Shown: positions 32,652 to 42,775, counted from the first letter of the stretch. The stretch: 53,960 nucleotides of DNA from Ruminococcus sp. AM36-2AA (GCF_003461955.1 NZ_QTYB01000016.1:22149-76108); one strand, 5' to 3'. Made by a program: numbers and translations. Notes: generated from the letters alone by a model not told the origin.

Positions 32652-35420
32652 TTATTTATTATATGCATAGCTTTCAATTAAAGAACCAGCTTCTGCTTCC
32701 TTCTGATTCAGTGCATTCACAACTGCCTCATAAAGCGGTTTCGCCTGCGGTGCAGCCCCAAGCAGCTCTGCCAGTGTCATTCCATTGGCAAACTGGATCA
32801 TCGGTCCCTCCAGCATTCCTGGTGCCATCTGGTTGAACAGTTCTACTGCCAGCGGTTCTGCCACGATCTCACCAAGGGTGCTGTCCATATTGAATCTCTC
32901 TACCGCAAGGCATGTCTCTGTTTCATACTCATAATCATAAATTCCGGAACCAACTTCCTGTACTTCCTCTTTCTCCGGAAGTACGATCACAGCTGTAGTG
33001 TTTGCCGGTACTTCTACATGCACATGGATCTTTCCATTTTTGCAGGATGTCTTTGCCACGATCTTTCCGTAAACGGATTCAAATTCCGTCCCCCACTCTT
33101 CAATGCCTTTCACAAACATGGGTTTTACCTGGAATTTCTTATATCCCGGCTCTAACTGGGATAAACCGGCAACCTTGCGATACATCCAGTCTCCGATGGA
33201 ACCATATGCGTAATGGTTCAGGGAGTTCATACCGGATTCATCAAAGGTTCCGTCCGGTTTGATGGAATTCCAGCGCTCCCAGATAGTCGTTGCTCCCATA
33301 TTTACTGCGTAGAGCCATGATGGATAATCTTCCTTCATGAAGAGAGTTGCCGCCATCTCGTGCTCTCCGTTTTCAGAAAGTGTATGGCAGATATATGGTG
33401 TTCCCACAAAGCCTGTAGCCAGATGATTTTTGTGGTTTGCAATATTCGTAAGCAGTGTATTTAAAATACGTTTTCTGTCTTTTTCTCTTGCAAGATCAAA
33501 ATACAGGGAAAGGATCGCTCCTGTCTGTGTCTCACTTACAATACGGCCTGTCTCTGTATAATATTCTCTCTGGAATGCATCCAAGGTTTTTTCGTACAGA
33601 TCCGCATATTCTTTTGCTTCTTCTGACTTACCAAGCACCTCTGCTGTTTTCTTTACAAGATCTGTCACATACAGATAGTATGCGTTTGCGATCATATACT
33701 TATCTGTTGCTCCGGTTCTGTCTGCACTCTCTTCTTTATCCAGAGCAAGCCAGTCTCCATACTGGAAACCACTCTGCCAGAGACCGCTCTCTTCACAGTT
33801 GTTTTTGATATAGTCTACCCATTCATGCATACATTTCCAGTTCTCTTCCAGGATACCTTTATCGCCATAGATCTGATAGACAACCCACGGAACGATAACT
33901 GCTACATCACTCCATGCAGAAGCACTGTACTGTCCCAGGATATCCGGCACAACATGGGGCACTCCTTTTTCCAGTGAAGATTCTGCTGCCACATCACGCA
34001 TCCATTTTGTGTAGAATAATGCTGTATTTCTGTTAAATGCTGCTGTCCATGAAAATACCTGCGCGTCTCCGGTCCATCCAAGACGCTCATCTCTCTGCGG
34101 GCAATCCGTGGGGATATCCAGGAAGTTATCTCTCTGGCTCCATGTAATATTGCTCTGTAACTGATTTACCTTCTGATCAGAGCAGGTAAAATCTCCTGTT
34201 TTTTCCATATCAGAATGTGTCACACAGGCAACAAACTGATCTGCCGTAAATTCTTCCAGTCCTTCCACGCAGATATAGCGGAATCCGTGGAATGTGAAAT
34301 GCGGACGGAAGATCTGCTCTTCTCCGTTGCAGATAAATGTATCAATGGATTTTGCCTGGCGAAGTGTCTCCGGGTAAAAGTTTCCGTCTTTATCCAGAAC
34401 CTCTGCATGACGGATCACGATCTTCTGTCCCTTTTCCCCTTTCACATGCAGCTCGACAACACCTGTGATGATCTGTCCGAAATCAACCAGTCTTTCACCC
34501 TTTGGTGTCACAATCAGCTCTTTGCCGGCAATTTTCTCTGTGATACGGACAGGCTCATTTTCCTGTGCAGTCAGAACTGCTTTGTCAAACTCTTTGACAA
34601 CAACGTTTCCTTCTGTGATCTCCGGTGCATCTGTGTCGATGGTCTCTCCCATATAGATTTCGCTGTAACGGATCTCTCCTGTCTTTACAGACCATGTTTC
34701 ATCGGTAGCGATCACATCCTTACTTCCATCTTCATATTCCACATGAAGCTCTGCAAATGTTCCCACCTGTGTGCCATACTGATTTGGCATACAATAGAAG
34801 CCAAGGATTCCTTTATACCAGCCATTTCCAACTGTGATCTCAATTTTGTTTTCTGTATCAAGCAGTTCTGTCACATCATAGATCTGATACTGAAGACGGT
34901 TGTGATAGCTTGTCCAGCCCGGTGCCATACGGTAGTCTCCTACAGTCTGTCCGTTCAGGGTCGCCTCGTATACTCCGTGTGCAGTTGCATACAGACGGGC
35001 TTTCTTTACCTTTTTATCCAGTGCAAATGTCTTTCCAAATATCGGGCAGGCAGTCTCCTCTTCAGGGAAATCACTTGTGATCATCTGCGCTTTAAATTCT
35101 GTATTGTCCAGCACACCAGTCTCAAAGCTTCCTGTAATCTCTGATATATTTCCGTGATTATCTGCTGCATTTACCTTTACTTTGTAGAGCTTTTCATCTG
35201 CCAGTGTTGTACCTTCATAAGGAATCAGAACCGACTGATCAGACGCTCTTTTTCCACTGTTCCAGACAATTTTTCCATCCTCATCTGTCACATTAATTTC
35301 ATATGCAGTTTGTAAGGTATCCTTTTCCTGTGATTCCATTTTCCATGAAAATCTGGGTGCTTTAGCAGTTAATCCAATAGGGTTTATCCGATATTCGGTT
35401 CTTAAATCATATAATCTCAT
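32652..35420 (-). CDS. GH78 alpha-L-rhamnosidase
   Basis: This 922-residue enzyme has no signal peptide, so it acts in the cytoplasm. The family motif 'DCPQRDERLGWTGDAQVFSWTAAFN' lies at about 437-460 and contains the acidic residues of the GH78 catalytic barrel; 'MGATTIWERWNSIKPDG' and 'NHYAYGSIGDWMYRKVAGL' follow. N-terminal beta domains ('FSWKMESQEKDTLQTAYEI') are typical. The last 70 residues are an extra helical tail similar to that of the GH3 enzyme in the same locus. Start at 35420 follows GGAGG. It should release L-rhamnose from imported glycosides such as plant flavonoid or saponin conjugates. Confidence 0.92.
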   Translation of the reverse strand: MRLYDLRTEYRINPIGLTAKAPRFSWKMESQEKDTLQTAYEINVTDEDGKIVWNSGKRASDQSVLIPYEGTTLADEKLYKVKVNAADNHGNISEITGSFETGVLDNTEFKAQMITSDFPEEETACPIFGKTFALDKKVKKARLYATAHGVYEATLNGQTVGDYRMAPGWTSYHNRLQYQIYDVTELLDTENKIEITVGNGWYKGILGFYCMPNQYGTQVGTFAELHVEYEDGSKDVIATDETWSVKTGEIRYSEIYMGETIDTDAPEITEGNVVVKEFDKAVLTAQENEPVRITEKIAGKELIVTPKGERLVDFGQIITGVVELHVKGEKGQKIVIRHAEVLDKDGNFYPETLRQAKSIDTFICNGEEQIFRPHFTFHGFRYICVEGLEEFTADQFVACVTHSDMEKTGDFTCSDQKVNQLQSNITWSQRDNFLDIPTDCPQRDERLGWTGDAQVFSWTAAFNRNTALFYTKWMRDVAAESSLEKGVPHVVPDILGQYSASAWSDVAVIVPWVVYQIYGDKGILEENWKCMHEWVDYIKNNCEESGLWQSGFQYGDWLALDKEESADRTGATDKYMIANAYYLYVTDLVKKTAEVLGKSEEAKEYADLYEKTLDAFQREYYTETGRIVSETQTGAILSLYFDLAREKDRKRILNTLLTNIANHKNHLATGFVGTPYICHTLSENGEHEMAATLFMKEDYPSWLYAVNMGATTIWERWNSIKPDGTFDESGMNSLNHYAYGSIGDWMYRKVAGLSQLEPGYKKFQVKPMFVKGIEEWGTEFESVYGKIVAKTSCKNGKIHVHVEVPANTTAVIVLPEKEEVQEVGSGIYDYEYETETCLAVERFNMDSTLGEIVAEPLAVELFNQMAPGMLEGPMIQFANGMTLAELLGAAPQAKPLYEAVVNALNQKEAEAGSLIESYAYNK

Positions 35421-35448
35421 TTCATTTCCTCCAATTAATAAATCCACA

Positions 35449-35482
35449 AAAGGACAGAACCTTATTATAAGCCCCGTCCTTT
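35449..35482 (-). terminator. intercistronic hairpin between transporter and rhamnosidase genes
   Basis: AAAGGAC (35449-35455) pairs with GTCCTTT (35476-35482). On the minus strand a short T run follows, so it may be a partial terminator that sets the transporter-to-rhamnosidase ratio. Confidence 0.5.
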
Positions 35483-35493
35483 AGTCTCAGTAT

Positions 35494-36882
35494 TTAGTTT
35501 GCCTTTTCTCTTTTCTGCAGCTCTGCCATGATCTCAGGATATCTCTTCTCAAGGTCATTCTTCATAAGACAGATAAACATGATCACAAAGATCGCAAGCG
35601 GGATATAGATGGAAAATGCAAAGATTGCAATATCAACGGAGCCTGGCTGAGTTGCCAGAGATGCTTTATATCCTGCAGCTGCCAGCAGCCATCCGATCAG
35701 AGATGCTCCGATACCGGATCCGATCTTCATTCCGAAAGAGTTGGCACTGTTTGTCATACCTACGATGCGTTTTCCGAATTTGTAATCATTATATTCCACA
35801 CAGTTATTTACCATTGCTCCAAACAGACACATCATAGGGATGTTGGCAAATGTAGTTACAACTCCACCTGCAATACAGGTTGCAATGCTGTACGGTGTAA
35901 AAACTCTTACCAGGCAGGCTGCTGCTCCAAGCACACAGGAAATCTTACATGTTTTTGTCATTCCAAACTTGGAAGTCAGAGGACCTGTCAAAATAAATCC
36001 AAGGAATGTAGGAACCAGTCCCACTGCTCCCAGAAGTGCTACGATATTGTCATTTCCAAGAATGTATTTTGCATAGTATGTTCCACCGGATGTAGTTAAG
36101 CTGTAAGAAATATTTATCATAAACTGAAGTGCAAGCATGATAACCCAGTACTTATTTTTGAAAAGCATTTTGATAGCTTCCACAAACGGTACATCATCGT
36201 CTTCACTTTTTTCTACGATCTGCACGTTTTCTCTTGTTACTTTATAAAGAATCATCAATGAAAGCAGGGAGATGAGACCAAAGATCACTGCTACCTTGAT
36301 CCATGCACTCTGTGTTCCGCCAAGCATATTTGTGATAGGGATAAGAAGGATGGCAATTACCATTCCTGCAATGTATCCGAATGCTGTACGGAAGATTCCC
36401 ATTTTACCACGCTCTTCAAAGCTTTCAGTACGGATAGCCATCAGGGCACCATAAGGGATCGCTACTGCTGTATATACGATCGCTGTGATCAGTACGTTCG
36501 TGATCAGTACATAGGCAGCCTGAAAACCACTTCCTATATTTTTAGGTACAGTAAACAGTAAAATAATAGCTACAAGTGCAGGAATTGCCATTCTCGAAAA
36601 CCACGGACGACATTTTCCCTTTGGTGATCTGCCTGCATCCATGATCTTTCCCATTGCAAGATCTGAAAATGCATCAAAGATCTTTGCGATCAGAAGCATG
36701 GTGGCAACCATTCCTGCTGCAAGGCCTACCTTTTCGGTATAAAAGTAAGTCAGCTGTCCCACAAGGCTGCTCATGATATTCAGCGGCAGCTGTCCGATAC
36801 CATCTCCAAGATAATCCGTTAATCTCATTGACTTCTGGATTCCCATGGAATCCAGACCAAGTTCCTTCTTTGTCCTTCCCAT
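35494..36882 (-). CDS. GPH-family glycoside:cation symporter
   Basis: This 462-residue, twelve-helix transporter is of the MelB/GPH type. 'LTDYLGDGIGQLPLNIMSSLVGQLTYFYTEKVGL' opens the protein, as in clostridial GPH carriers, and 'FDAFSDLAMGKIMDAGRSPKGKCRPW' is the conserved first cytoplasmic loop, with Asp residues used for cation binding. It likely imports the glycoside cleaved by its neighbours. It is the middle gene of the GH3-GPH-GH78 set, with an 11-nt gap after the GH3 gene. AAGGAGAGAAAGA precedes the ATG. Confidence 0.9.
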   Translation of the reverse strand: MGRTKKELGLDSMGIQKSMRLTDYLGDGIGQLPLNIMSSLVGQLTYFYTEKVGLAAGMVATMLLIAKIFDAFSDLAMGKIMDAGRSPKGKCRPWFSRMAIPALVAIILLFTVPKNIGSGFQAAYVLITNVLITAIVYTAVAIPYGALMAIRTESFEERGKMGIFRTAFGYIAGMVIAILLIPITNMLGGTQSAWIKVAVIFGLISLLSLMILYKVTRENVQIVEKSEDDDVPFVEAIKMLFKNKYWVIMLALQFMINISYSLTTSGGTYYAKYILGNDNIVALLGAVGLVPTFLGFILTGPLTSKFGMTKTCKISCVLGAAACLVRVFTPYSIATCIAGGVVTTFANIPMMCLFGAMVNNCVEYNDYKFGKRIVGMTNSANSFGMKIGSGIGASLIGWLLAAAGYKASLATQPGSVDIAIFAFSIYIPLAIFVIMFICLMKNDLEKRYPEIMAELQKREKAN

Positions 36883-36893
36883 TCTTTCTCTCC

Positions 36894-39185
36894 TTAAGCG
36901 TTTAAAGCATCAACCATCTGTTCCAGCATTTCTCTTTTGATTCCGGGAACGAAGCTTAACAACTGACGAAGGGGCATTCCTTCCATCATCGCAGCCATCA
37001 TTTCCTGATTTACGGCTCCGGATGTATCGTTCTCCTGTGCTTCTGCCATATCTTTTGCTGCATCATTCTGTGCCATTCCCTGCATGAAAGGTCCCATCAC
37101 AGCCTGTGCTTTCGGATCACGCATCAGCTCTCCAAGACAGGTATTTAATGAATAGGTCTTTGGAAGTTCTTTCGTAGTATGTACTGTGATCTCTTCACCT
37201 TTGCACATCTGATCTGCATTTTCACCGATCATCACTTTATAAGTTCCTTCCTCTGCATACCAGTCATGGATCAATGTATTCCAGTAAGCGAATGCTCTCT
37301 CATCCAGTGTAAATGTAACTGTCTTCTCTTCTCCTGCTTCCAGGAAAATCTTTTCGAATCCTTTCAGTTCTCTGACCGGACGGACAACTTCTGTCTCCGG
37401 TGCTTCTACATAAAGCTGAACTACTGTTTTACCTGCACGGTTTCCGGTATTCTTTACCTTGACGCTTACTTCTAAAGTATCTTTATCAGACATTTCTTTT
37501 TTATCAAGCTGAAAATCACTGTATTCAAAGGTTGTGTAGGATAATCCGTAACCAAACGGGAATGCTGTTTTCATTTTTCTGGAGGTGTAATAGCGATAGC
37601 CTACAAACACACCTTCCTGATAATCAGCATTGTCAAAGCCTTTTCCGTAAGTCAGATAGCAAGGGGTATCTTCCAGACGAAGAGGGAAGGTTTCAGCCAG
37701 GCGTCCGCATGGATTTTTTTTGCCTGCGAGGATCTCTGCCGTTGCTCTTCCAACTGCCTCTCCTCCAAGATATGCCTCAAGGATACCCTCTACCTGATCC
37801 TTCCATGGCATAAGTACAGCAGAACCGTTGTGAAGGACAACTACCACATGCTTCTGCACTTCAAGGATCTTCTGTACAAGTTCATTCTGGCAGTTCGGAA
37901 GCTCCATATGCTTTCTGTCATAGCCTTCTGATTCGAAGTTGTCCGGAAGCCCCAGGAACAGAACTGCAACGTCAGCATCCGCCGCTGTTCTGACTGCTTC
38001 ATCCTGAAGATCTTTTACAACCTCATCTTTTTCATCCTGATAGCCTTCTGCAAAGGTTACATTTGCAAGCTCCGGAATTGCTTTTGCAGCTTCCAGTGCG
38101 GATTCCACCTTCCAGCTGTTGATATGAGAGCTTCCGCCGCCCTGATATCTCGGTTCTCTGGCATATTTTCCGATAAAAGCGATCTTTTTTTCTGCATTCA
38201 GAGGAAGGATATGGTTATCATTTTTCAGGAGTACCATACATTCCGCTGCGATATCGGCTGCTGCCTTGTGATCCTTTTCATATTCGAATACAGCGTTTTC
38301 ATCACGGTTCTCTGTATAACGGAAAATCACATCCAGGATTCTCTCGCATGCCAGATCCACAGTCTTTTCATCAAGCTTACCTTCCTGAACAGCCTTTACG
38401 ATCAGTCTGTCATTTTCGTAATCCCCCGGAGGCATCTCCAGATCCAGTCCTGCTGACAGTGAAGAAACCCTGTCGTTGACCGCACCCCAGTCGGAAACCA
38501 CATATCCGTCAAATCCCCATTCCTCTCTGAGGATATCTGTCAGGTATTCCTTGCTGTCTCCGACAAATTTTCCATTGATGCGGTTATAGGAGCTCATGAC
38601 AGTCCATGGCTTTGATTTTTTCATAGCCCCCTCAAAGGATGCCAGATAGATTTCTCTTAATGTCCGCTCATCCATATCAGAGGAATTTGTCATCCGTCGT
38701 TTTTCCTGATTGTTTGCCACAAAGTGTTTTGCGCTTGTTCCCACATGCTTACTCTGCACACCTTCGATCATTGCTGCTGCCATTTCTGCAGACACAAATG
38801 GATCCTCTGAATAATACTCGAAATTTCTTCCGCATAATGGGGAACGTTTGATGTTCATTGCCGGTCCCAGGATCGTGCTGACATTCATTGCCTGGCATTC
38901 CTGGCCAAGGATTTCTCCCTGTCTGCGGATCAGATCTCGGTCAAAGCTGGATGCAGTTGCACAGCCGGCCGGGAAGCAGACTGCCTTCTCGCTCTCATTG
39001 ATTCCAAGATGATCGGCTTCTTCTGCCTGTTTTCTGATTCCGTGAGGTCCGTCTGTTACCATCACCTGGGGAATTCCAAGGCGTTCGATCCCCTTAAGAT
39101 GCCAGAAGTCGGCTCCGGAACACATTCCTGCTTTTTCTTCCAATGTCATCCGGGAGATCAGCTCCTGGATTTTCTCTTTCTTCAT
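36894..39185 (-). CDS. GH3 beta-glucosidase
   Basis: This 763-residue enzyme has the (beta/alpha)8 domain with 'MVTDGPHGIRKQ' near the start, 'KHFVANNQEKRR' and the nucleophile Asp in 'GFDGYVVSDWGAVND' (about 228). A second alpha/beta domain carries 'GGGSSHINSW', and a fibronectin-III-like domain follows ('VKVKNTGNRAGKTVVQLYVEAPE'). The last ~90 residues form a helical tail ending 'MVDALNA', not part of the usual GH3 core. No signal peptide is present, so it is cytoplasmic. It would remove glucose (or a similar beta-sugar) from the same imported glycoside that the GH78 enzyme acts on. It is the first gene of the operon. Confidence 0.92.
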   Translation of the reverse strand: MKKEKIQELISRMTLEEKAGMCSGADFWHLKGIERLGIPQVMVTDGPHGIRKQAEEADHLGINESEKAVCFPAGCATASSFDRDLIRRQGEILGQECQAMNVSTILGPAMNIKRSPLCGRNFEYYSEDPFVSAEMAAAMIEGVQSKHVGTSAKHFVANNQEKRRMTNSSDMDERTLREIYLASFEGAMKKSKPWTVMSSYNRINGKFVGDSKEYLTDILREEWGFDGYVVSDWGAVNDRVSSLSAGLDLEMPPGDYENDRLIVKAVQEGKLDEKTVDLACERILDVIFRYTENRDENAVFEYEKDHKAAADIAAECMVLLKNDNHILPLNAEKKIAFIGKYAREPRYQGGGSSHINSWKVESALEAAKAIPELANVTFAEGYQDEKDEVVKDLQDEAVRTAADADVAVLFLGLPDNFESEGYDRKHMELPNCQNELVQKILEVQKHVVVVLHNGSAVLMPWKDQVEGILEAYLGGEAVGRATAEILAGKKNPCGRLAETFPLRLEDTPCYLTYGKGFDNADYQEGVFVGYRYYTSRKMKTAFPFGYGLSYTTFEYSDFQLDKKEMSDKDTLEVSVKVKNTGNRAGKTVVQLYVEAPETEVVRPVRELKGFEKIFLEAGEEKTVTFTLDERAFAYWNTLIHDWYAEEGTYKVMIGENADQMCKGEEITVHTTKELPKTYSLNTCLGELMRDPKAQAVMGPFMQGMAQNDAAKDMAEAQENDTSGAVNQEMMAAMMEGMPLRQLLSFVPGIKREMLEQMVDALNA

Positions 39186-39402
39186 GCTATTACCTCCGTT
39201 TATTACGATGCTATATGTATGATTTCGTTCTGTCCGGTCTTATCTTTATCGTGATTTTATAATAGCCTGAAGCAGCATATATTTATTTCATATTTAAACT
39301 ATTTTTTATATTTTTATACTTTTATTGAGCGTTTTTTTATTGACTTATATGGAAAAATTAATTACGATGGAACATATAAAATGCATGATATGGGGGGTTG
39401 TT

Positions 39403-40605
39403 ATGAAAGATTCATATAATCTGATAGATTTTATTAAAATGTATTATCTGGATTCCAACATTCCGATGTATCTTTTTGAAGGTGGAAACTGTATCTTCTG
39501 TATGCCGAAACAGACGGACCTGACCTATCCCCCGGAGAAATATACAGAGGAGCTTCTGGATTCAGGAAAAAGAATTTCATACTGCACCACGAAATATGGC
39601 ATTTTTTTCTGTTCATTGAAGATAGATCATCTGAAAAACGGAGCCCTTATTTTCGGACCGGTAACTAATATTCCATACACAGAATCTGACCTGCAGCAAT
39701 TATACAGGGATTACACAGTTCCAAACAGTGAGCGCAGGGACTTTAACAGCTTTCTCCGCCAGATTCCCTGTCTTTCCATGAATTCCTTATTAAAAAAATG
39801 TCTGTTCCTTAATTATTGTATCCATGAAGAATTACTGACTCTTGAGCATCTGACAGCTTCAGAGTCGGACACTTCTATGCAGATATCGCTGACAGATGCT
39901 TCCTTACTGGAGGAAACCTACCAGACCAAGGAGAACGAACAGCATAATCAGACTTATGCAATTGAAGAACAGATCTTGCGACTTGTACGGACCGGTAACT
40001 ACCGGGGATTTAAAAATATTGAATTCAGTGACAGCAATTATCATCTCGGTATTACCGGCTCTACTGCGCTTCGTCAGCTTAGGAATGACATAATCATTAC
40101 CACTACCATCTGCACCAGGGCTGCAATAGAGGGTGGCCTGGATTATGACAGCGCTTATAAGCTTTCCGATTATTTTATCCAGTCCTCAGAGAGGCTGAAC
40201 AGCATTGAGAGACTGTATGACCTTCTGTCAAAAATCGGATATTCTTTTGCGGAAAAAGTAGCAAATTCAAAAGCACCCGTCTCCACAGACGAATGCATTC
40301 AGAAAGCGATCCGTTACATTCAGCAAAACACAAACCAGCATCTTACGGTAGGTGATGTTGCAGCCTATGTCGGATTCAGCAGATCCTATTTCTCTGCTTA
40401 TTTTAAAAAGACCCTTGGTTTTTCTGTCAGCGCATTTATTTTGCGCTGTAAGCTGGAAGAAGGTAAAGAATTGCTGCAATATACCAACAAATCCATCAGT
40501 ACGATCAGCACCTTTTTATGTTTCTCCAGCCAAAGCCACTTTCAGACTGCTTTTAAGAAGCAATTCGGAATGACTCCCAATGAATGCAGGCACATGAGGT
40601 CATAA
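39403..40605 (+). CDS. AraC-family regulator, divergent from the glycosidase operon
   Basis: This 400-residue protein ends in two AraC helix-turn-helices: 'LTVGDVAAYVGFSRSYFSAYFKKTLGFSVSAFILRCKLEEGKELL' and 'SISTISTFLCFSSQSHFQTAFKKQFGMTPNECR'. The N-terminal 280 residues lack a cupin motif and resemble the PocR/YSIRK-type sensory region of clostridial regulators ('YLDSNIPMYLFEGGNCIFCMP'). ATG 39403 follows a GGGGGG site. It is transcribed divergently from the GH3-GPH-GH78 genes across a 217-nt gap and is the natural activator of that operon in response to a sugar. Confidence 0.85.
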   Translation: MKDSYNLIDFIKMYYLDSNIPMYLFEGGNCIFCMPKQTDLTYPPEKYTEELLDSGKRISYCTTKYGIFFCSLKIDHLKNGALIFGPVTNIPYTESDLQQLYRDYTVPNSERRDFNSFLRQIPCLSMNSLLKKCLFLNYCIHEELLTLEHLTASESDTSMQISLTDASLLEETYQTKENEQHNQTYAIEEQILRLVRTGNYRGFKNIEFSDSNYHLGITGSTALRQLRNDIIITTTICTRAAIEGGLDYDSAYKLSDYFIQSSERLNSIERLYDLLSKIGYSFAEKVANSKAPVSTDECIQKAIRYIQQNTNQHLTVGDVAAYVGFSRSYFSAYFKKTLGFSVSAFILRCKLEEGKELLQYTNKSISTISTFLCFSSQSHFQTAFKKQFGMTPNECRHMRS

Positions 40606-40644
40606 ATCGTCTCTAGATATCTCAAGGTTCCATGGATGCAAAAA

Positions 40645-40677
40645 GGCATGAGCCTTTTATATGACTCATGCCTCTTC
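40645..40677. terminator. terminator between AraC gene and cstA
   Basis: GGCATGAG (40645-40652) pairs with CTCATGCC (40665-40672). On the minus strand five Ts follow, serving cstA; it also lies downstream of the AraC gene. Confidence 0.7.
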
Positions 40678-40712
40678 AGCTAAACAGATATCCGTGATCT
40701 CATCCGATAATA

Positions 40713-42410
40713 TTATGCTGTTGCTTTTTTATCATCTGTCTTCTCAAGCAACTTCTTCACACCCTGAATCGCTACCAGTACACCAAGGATCAGCAGTAAT
40801 ACTGCAAATACAAGCTGTAAGGTGTTTCCAAGATCCAGCCCTGTTGTTACCAGTGCCTTTGAAAGCTTTGTGATGGTCATGCCAAGTGCTGTGAAGGTAA
40901 CTGCCATCATGAATACCATCGGGATCCAGAGCATGCAGCCCTGACGTTTTGTTTTCTTTAAGAATACCGCGCAGGCTACAAGAGCGAGTACAGATAACAG
41001 CTGGTTTGCGGAACCGAACAGCGGCCAGATCTCCGCATAGCCTACTTTTGTAAGCATGTAGGCAAGTACCAGTGTGATAACTGTTGCAAAATATTTATTT
41101 GTTACCACCTTCAGGAACGGGCTCATGTTTTCCTCATCTGTATCAGAATCAAGGAAAAATTCCTGGAATGACAGACGTCCGACTCTGGCTACAGAGTCAA
41201 GAGAGGTCAGTGCAAATGCAGATACTGCAAGGTTGATCAGGGTAAATACCAGTGAATGTGGAAGGCCAACTACAGAAAGGAAGTTTGCGATAGCACCTGC
41301 AAAAATCTGCGGCTGTGTTGTAAGCCCCTGTGCTGCTGCCTCACCGTCTGCAAAGGATGCAACTGCGATCAGTGCGATGATGGCAAGCATACTTTCCATC
41401 AGCATTGCTCCAAAGGAAACAGGAAGCATATTTTTCTCATTTTTGATCTGCTTGGATGCAGTACCGGAGGATACCAGTGAATGGAAACCGGAAACAGCAC
41501 CACAGGCGATGGTTACAAACAGGATCGGGAACATATACTGTCCGTCTACGTTAAAGCTTGTAAATGCCTTCAGGTTACAGGAAGGATTGGCTACAAATAC
41601 ACCGATAACCGCACCAACGATCATAAAGATCAGAAGATAACTGTTCAGATAATCACGTGGCTGAAGCAGTGCCCATACAGGAGCGACACTGGCGATCAGG
41701 ATGTATACAAAAATGATGATATGCCAGGTTCCAAGGCTTACATACATCGGGAAATTAAGTCCCAGTACAATTGCTGCTACCAGAAGTAAAATTGCAACTG
41801 CAGTGTTGATCCATTTATTGAACTTTGTATATTTAAGGAAAAATCCAAGTGCAACAGCCTCAAATATAAATAACATGGAAGTGGTTGCAACAGCTCCGTT
41901 TGCCGCTACCTTTGTAACAGCTCCTGCATCATTTGCGACAAATCCGTTAAAGGTTCCTGCTACAACATCTGCAAATGCTGCAACGACCAGGATACAGAAC
42001 AGCCAGCAGAATAAAAGGAATAATTTTTTTCCAAGCTTTCCGATATACGCTTCGATGATATATCCGATGGTACGTCCTTTATTCTTTACAGATGCGTACA
42101 TGGATGCAAAATCCTGCACAGCTCCGAAAAATACACCACCGATGAGGATCCAGAGCAGAACCGGCAGCCAGCCGAAAATTGCGGCCTGGATAGGTCCGTT
42201 GATCGGGCCTGCACCTGCTATGGATGCAAACTGATGGCCAAATACTACATTTGTATCAGCCGGTACATAATCAACTCCGTCCTCCAGCTCATAAGCAGGA
42301 GTTTTTGCTTTCGGATCAATACCCCATTTGTTCTGGAGATAACGGCCATACAGAAGATATGCGCCTCCGAGAACTACAATGGCTATGATCATCATTGTTA
42401 TTCCGTTCAT
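40713..42410 (-). CDS. cstA: CstA-family peptide/pyruvate transporter
   Basis: This 565-residue membrane protein has about 15 helices. It carries the CstA signature near the start ('DYVPADTNVVFGHQFASIAGAGPINGPIQAA') and 'WPLFGSANQLLSVLALVACAVFL' near the end. Family members import peptides or pyruvate during nutrient limitation. ATG 42410 lies after AAAGAGAG. A T-box leader lies immediately upstream, so expression should rise when one tRNA species is uncharged. That points to uptake of peptides or an amino acid rather than pyruvate in this organism. Confidence 0.9.
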   Translation of the reverse strand: MNGITMMIIAIVVLGGAYLLYGRYLQNKWGIDPKAKTPAYELEDGVDYVPADTNVVFGHQFASIAGAGPINGPIQAAIFGWLPVLLWILIGGVFFGAVQDFASMYASVKNKGRTIGYIIEAYIGKLGKKLFLLFCWLFCILVVAAFADVVAGTFNGFVANDAGAVTKVAANGAVATTSMLFIFEAVALGFFLKYTKFNKWINTAVAILLLVAAIVLGLNFPMYVSLGTWHIIIFVYILIASVAPVWALLQPRDYLNSYLLIFMIVGAVIGVFVANPSCNLKAFTSFNVDGQYMFPILFVTIACGAVSGFHSLVSSGTASKQIKNEKNMLPVSFGAMLMESMLAIIALIAVASFADGEAAAQGLTTQPQIFAGAIANFLSVVGLPHSLVFTLINLAVSAFALTSLDSVARVGRLSFQEFFLDSDTDEENMSPFLKVVTNKYFATVITLVLAYMLTKVGYAEIWPLFGSANQLLSVLALVACAVFLKKTKRQGCMLWIPMVFMMAVTFTALGMTITKLSKALVTTGLDLGNTLQLVFAVLLLILGVLVAIQGVKKLLEKTDDKKATA

Positions 42411-42474
42411 AATATCAACTCTCTTTCCTTTGTGTTTTTTATACATGATACAATGACCGTAAAACAGTTATTGC

Positions 42475-42775
42475 ATCAAAAAACGCCCTTGCTATCCTTT
42501 CGGATAACAAAGGCGGAATGTTCCGTGGTACCACTTTGTATTATCGTATTTATTGCTAAATGCGACCACTTATTACTGTCATATCAAACAGCCTCTTCTG
42601 TAACGTGAAGACTACGTCCCGGCTTACTTAACCTTTCTATTCAGCGGGATGCTCCCAGGTGATATCACAAAATACCTTCTGCCGCTTCTCATCAGCCTGC
42701 GGCTCTCTGTAATCCGGCATGCTTTTTGTGGTCTGTCCTGTTCCATGCATTTCTCTTTTTTATTTATCTAATGTT
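42475..42775 (-). promoter_or_regulatory. T-box riboswitch leader of cstA
   Basis: On the minus strand, AAAGTGGTACCACGGAA (42536-42520) holds the conserved T-box. The competing terminator GCCTTTGTTATCC-GAAA-GGATAGCAAGGGC runs into TTTTTT just before cstA. Upstream are stem-I-like AGAGAGCCG, the 'CACCTGGGAGCATCCC' specifier region, and the stem III segment ending CACGTTACAGA. The specifier codon is uncertain; ATC (Ile), TCC (Ser) and TGG (Trp) are the frames I considered. Confidence 0.88.

Noticed and set aside
34215..35144. 309-codon plus-strand open frame
   Set aside because: It lies entirely antisense to the GH78 gene, has no ribosome-binding site and reads as cysteine- and serine-rich low-quality protein; it is a shadow of the real gene.
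41074..41640. 188-codon plus-strand open frame
   Set aside because: It is antisense to cstA and has the composition of a reverse reading of a membrane protein.
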